Source: DASRRB01 sp036732755
GTDB taxonomy: Bacteria; Planctomycetota; B15-G4; SIAN01
Direction of reading: 5' to 3'
NCBI GenBank assembly: GCA_036732755.1
Contig: DAINBU010000024.1
Span: 1-46,562, forward strand
Length of the DNA stretch: 46,562 nucleotides
The notes under the pieces: model-generated
What the model saw: the letters and a program-made list of their open reading frames with translations, nothing else
Database searches by the model: none
Told to the model about the DNA's origin: nothing
Program-made: the position numbers and the translations under genes
In this document: piece by piece, positions 45,124-46,562 of the stretch
Numbering within the stretch: the first letter of the stretch is position 1
Layout of the letters: every line of letters begins with the position of its first letter

Positions 45124-46491
45124 ATGTCGGAGAGCCACGCGCCCGCCGCCGAGGAGGCGGTCCGCTCGATCGCGCGCGCCGTCGCGGTGCGCGGCGGCCG
45201 GGCGTGGCTGGTCGGCGGCTGCGTGCGCGACGTCCTGCTCGGCGGCCCCCGCAAGGACTGGGACCTCGAAGTCTACGGCGTCGCGCCGGCCGACCTGCGC
45301 GCGCTGCTCGAGCGCGAGCACGAGGTCGTCGACGTCGGCCGCTCGTTCGGCGTGCTGAAGCTGAAGGGGCTGCCGATCGACGTCGCGCTGCCGCGCCGGG
45401 AGACGAAGGTCGCACGCGGCCACAAGGGCTTCGACGTCGAGGCCGACCCCCACCTCGACCTGCGCAGCGCCGCCGAGCGACGCGACCTCACCGTCAACGC
45501 GATCTACGAGGATCCGCTCACGCACGAGATCGCCGACCCGCTCGGCGGGCGGGCCGACCTCGACGCGCGCCGGCTGCGCCACGCCTCGCCGCGCTTCGTG
45601 GAGGACCCGCTGCGCGTGCTGCGCGTGATGCAGCTCGCCGCGCGGCTGCGCTTCGCGGTCGCGCCCGAGACGGTCGCGCTCTGCCGCACGCTCGACCTGG
45701 CCGAGCTTCCGCGCGAACGTCTCGAGGAGGAGTGGCGCAAGCTCCTGCTGCAGGGCGTCGAGCCGTCGCGCGGGCTGCGCTTCCTGAAGGAGAGCGGCGC
45801 GCTGCGCTTCTTCCCCGAGCTCGCCGCGCTCGACGGCTGCCCGCAGAACCCGGAGTGGCATCCGGAGGGCGACGTCTTCGTCCACACGGGCCACGTGCTC
45901 GATCATTACGCGCGCGAGCGCGCCGGCGACGCGAGCGACTGGACGGTCGGGCTGGCGCTGCTCTGCCACGACCTCGGCAAGCCGGCGACCACCGCGCGCG
46001 ACGAGCACGGCGTCGTCCGCTCGATCGGCCACAGCGAGGCGGGCGAGACGCCGGCGCGCGCCTTCCTCGCGCGGCTCACGCAGGAGGCGGATCTCGTCGA
46101 GACGGTGGTCGCGCTCGTGCTGCACCACTTGAAGCCGTGGGAGCTCTTCAAGGCGAAGGCGGGCGATTCGGCGATCCGCCGCCTCGCCACGCAGGTGAAC
46201 CTGCGCCTGCTCGTGCGCGTCGCGCGGCACGACGACGCGGGCCGGCCGCCGCGCCCGTTCGAAGGCTTCCCGCCCGGCGCCTGGCTGATCGGACGTGCCG
46301 AGGCTCTCGCCGCCGCCGACGCGGCGCCCCGTCCGCTCGTCCTCGGCCGCCACTTGATCGAGCTCGGGCTCGCGCCCGGCCCGCGCTTCAAGACGCTGCT
46401 CGACCGCTGCTTCGAGGCGCAGCTCGACGGCGGCTTCACCGACCTCGCGGGCGGGATCGAGTACGCGAAGCGGCTGCTCGACGAGAAGTGA
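45124..46491 (+). CDS. cca: CCA tRNA nucleotidyltransferase (class II), with HD domain
   Basis: 455 aa, ATG at 45124. WLVGGCVRDVLLGGPRKDWDLEVYG gives the G-G-x-V-R-D motif and the catalytic D-x-D of class II nucleotidyltransferases; HLDLRSAAERRDLTVNAIYE is the motif that binds the nucleotide, and PLGGRADLDARRLRHASPRFVEDPLRVLRVMQLAARLRF is the neck/body signature (quoted in pieces elsewhere). A C-terminal HD domain (HTGHVLDHYAR, LLCHDLGKPATTA, HHLKPW) adds a metal-dependent phosphohydrolase, as in E. coli-type enzymes. Role: adds or repairs the 3'-CCA end of tRNA. It is last in the window; the 71 bp after it hold nothing I recognise. Confidence 0.93.
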   Translation: MSESHAPAAEEAVRSIARAVAVRGGRAWLVGGCVRDVLLGGPRKDWDLEVYGVAPADLRALLEREHEVVDVGRSFGVLKLKGLPIDVALPRRETKVARGHKGFDVEADPHLDLRSAAERRDLTVNAIYEDPLTHEIADPLGGRADLDARRLRHASPRFVEDPLRVLRVMQLAARLRFAVAPETVALCRTLDLAELPRERLEEEWRKLLLQGVEPSRGLRFLKESGALRFFPELAALDGCPQNPEWHPEGDVFVHTGHVLDHYARERAGDASDWTVGLALLCHDLGKPATTARDEHGVVRSIGHSEAGETPARAFLARLTQEADLVETVVALVLHHLKPWELFKAKAGDSAIRRLATQVNLRLLVRVARHDDAGRPPRPFEGFPPGAWLIGRAEALAAADAAPRPLVLGRHLIELGLAPGPRFKTLLDRCFEAQLDGGFTDLAGGIEYAKRLLDEK

Positions 46492-46562
46492 GCCGCCGCG
46501 GCTTGAAACTGGAGCGGACGTCGAGGGCGGGGGTGAAGAGGCCGCGGGGAGCAGGGCTTCGT

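Overview
The window is very GC-rich, gene-dense DNA from a Gram-negative bacterium with a double membrane. Evidence for that includes a Wzm/Wzt O-antigen exporter, lipoprotein lipoboxes and 4-nt gene overlaps almost everywhere. A secreted FG-GAP protein with a distinctive C-terminal module, YfhO-type membrane proteins, PrkA and a sulfatase-TPR lipoprotein together suggest a high-GC Planctomycetota (UBA1135/Saltatorellus-like) or a comparable deep lineage. This is a weak inference from gene content; no rRNA is present.

Layout. (1) 1-2201, minus: the 5' part of a PrkA-type AAA+ serine kinase gene, interrupted by an apparently complete 399-residue intein (positions 1199 to 3) with a LAGLIDADG-type endonuclease. 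The gene leaves the window two bases into the C-extein. (2) 2253-13961: glycan and membrane genes around a divergent start. A YfhO-like protein runs leftward; rightward are a DPG-synthase-like GT2, a GT-C-like membrane protein, an FAD oxidoreductase, two SAM methyltransferases and a second YfhO-like protein. (3) 13891-34886, all minus: a long glycan run. In transcription order it is an MBL/beta-CASP hydrolase, a secreted esterase-like protein, Wzm, Wzt, two GT2s, a GNAT, a less GC-rich insert with an FG-GAP protein between two remnants, a GT4, a PIG-L deacetylase, a GT2, a GT2 broken by a one-base frameshift, a GT2, three GT4s, a DPM1-like GT2 and signal peptidase I. (4) 35031-38368: small and secreted genes, including a 63-aa membrane protein, a 58-aa zinc ribbon, an SH3-like secreted protein and a sulfatase-TPR lipoprotein. 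(5) 38579-40654: a B12-binding radical SAM protein. (6) 40659-45082: palindromic repeats followed by a complete BMP-type (nucleoside-like) ABC importer. (7) 45124-46491: CCA-adding enzyme.

How the genes fit together. The glycosyltransferases would build a surface polysaccharide on a lipid carrier; the PIG-L, GNAT and methyltransferases would decorate it; Wzm/Wzt, whose Wzt has a C-terminal glycan-binding domain, would export it. YfhO and GT-C proteins probably use polyprenyl-phosphate sugars made by the GT2 enzymes.

The strongest candidate for something new is the intein in PrkA. Its splice blocks, catalytic acids and C-terminal His-Asn/Thr junction are all readable, and it sits between the conserved Gly-His and Thr-Asn-Glu of the kinase's ATPase core.
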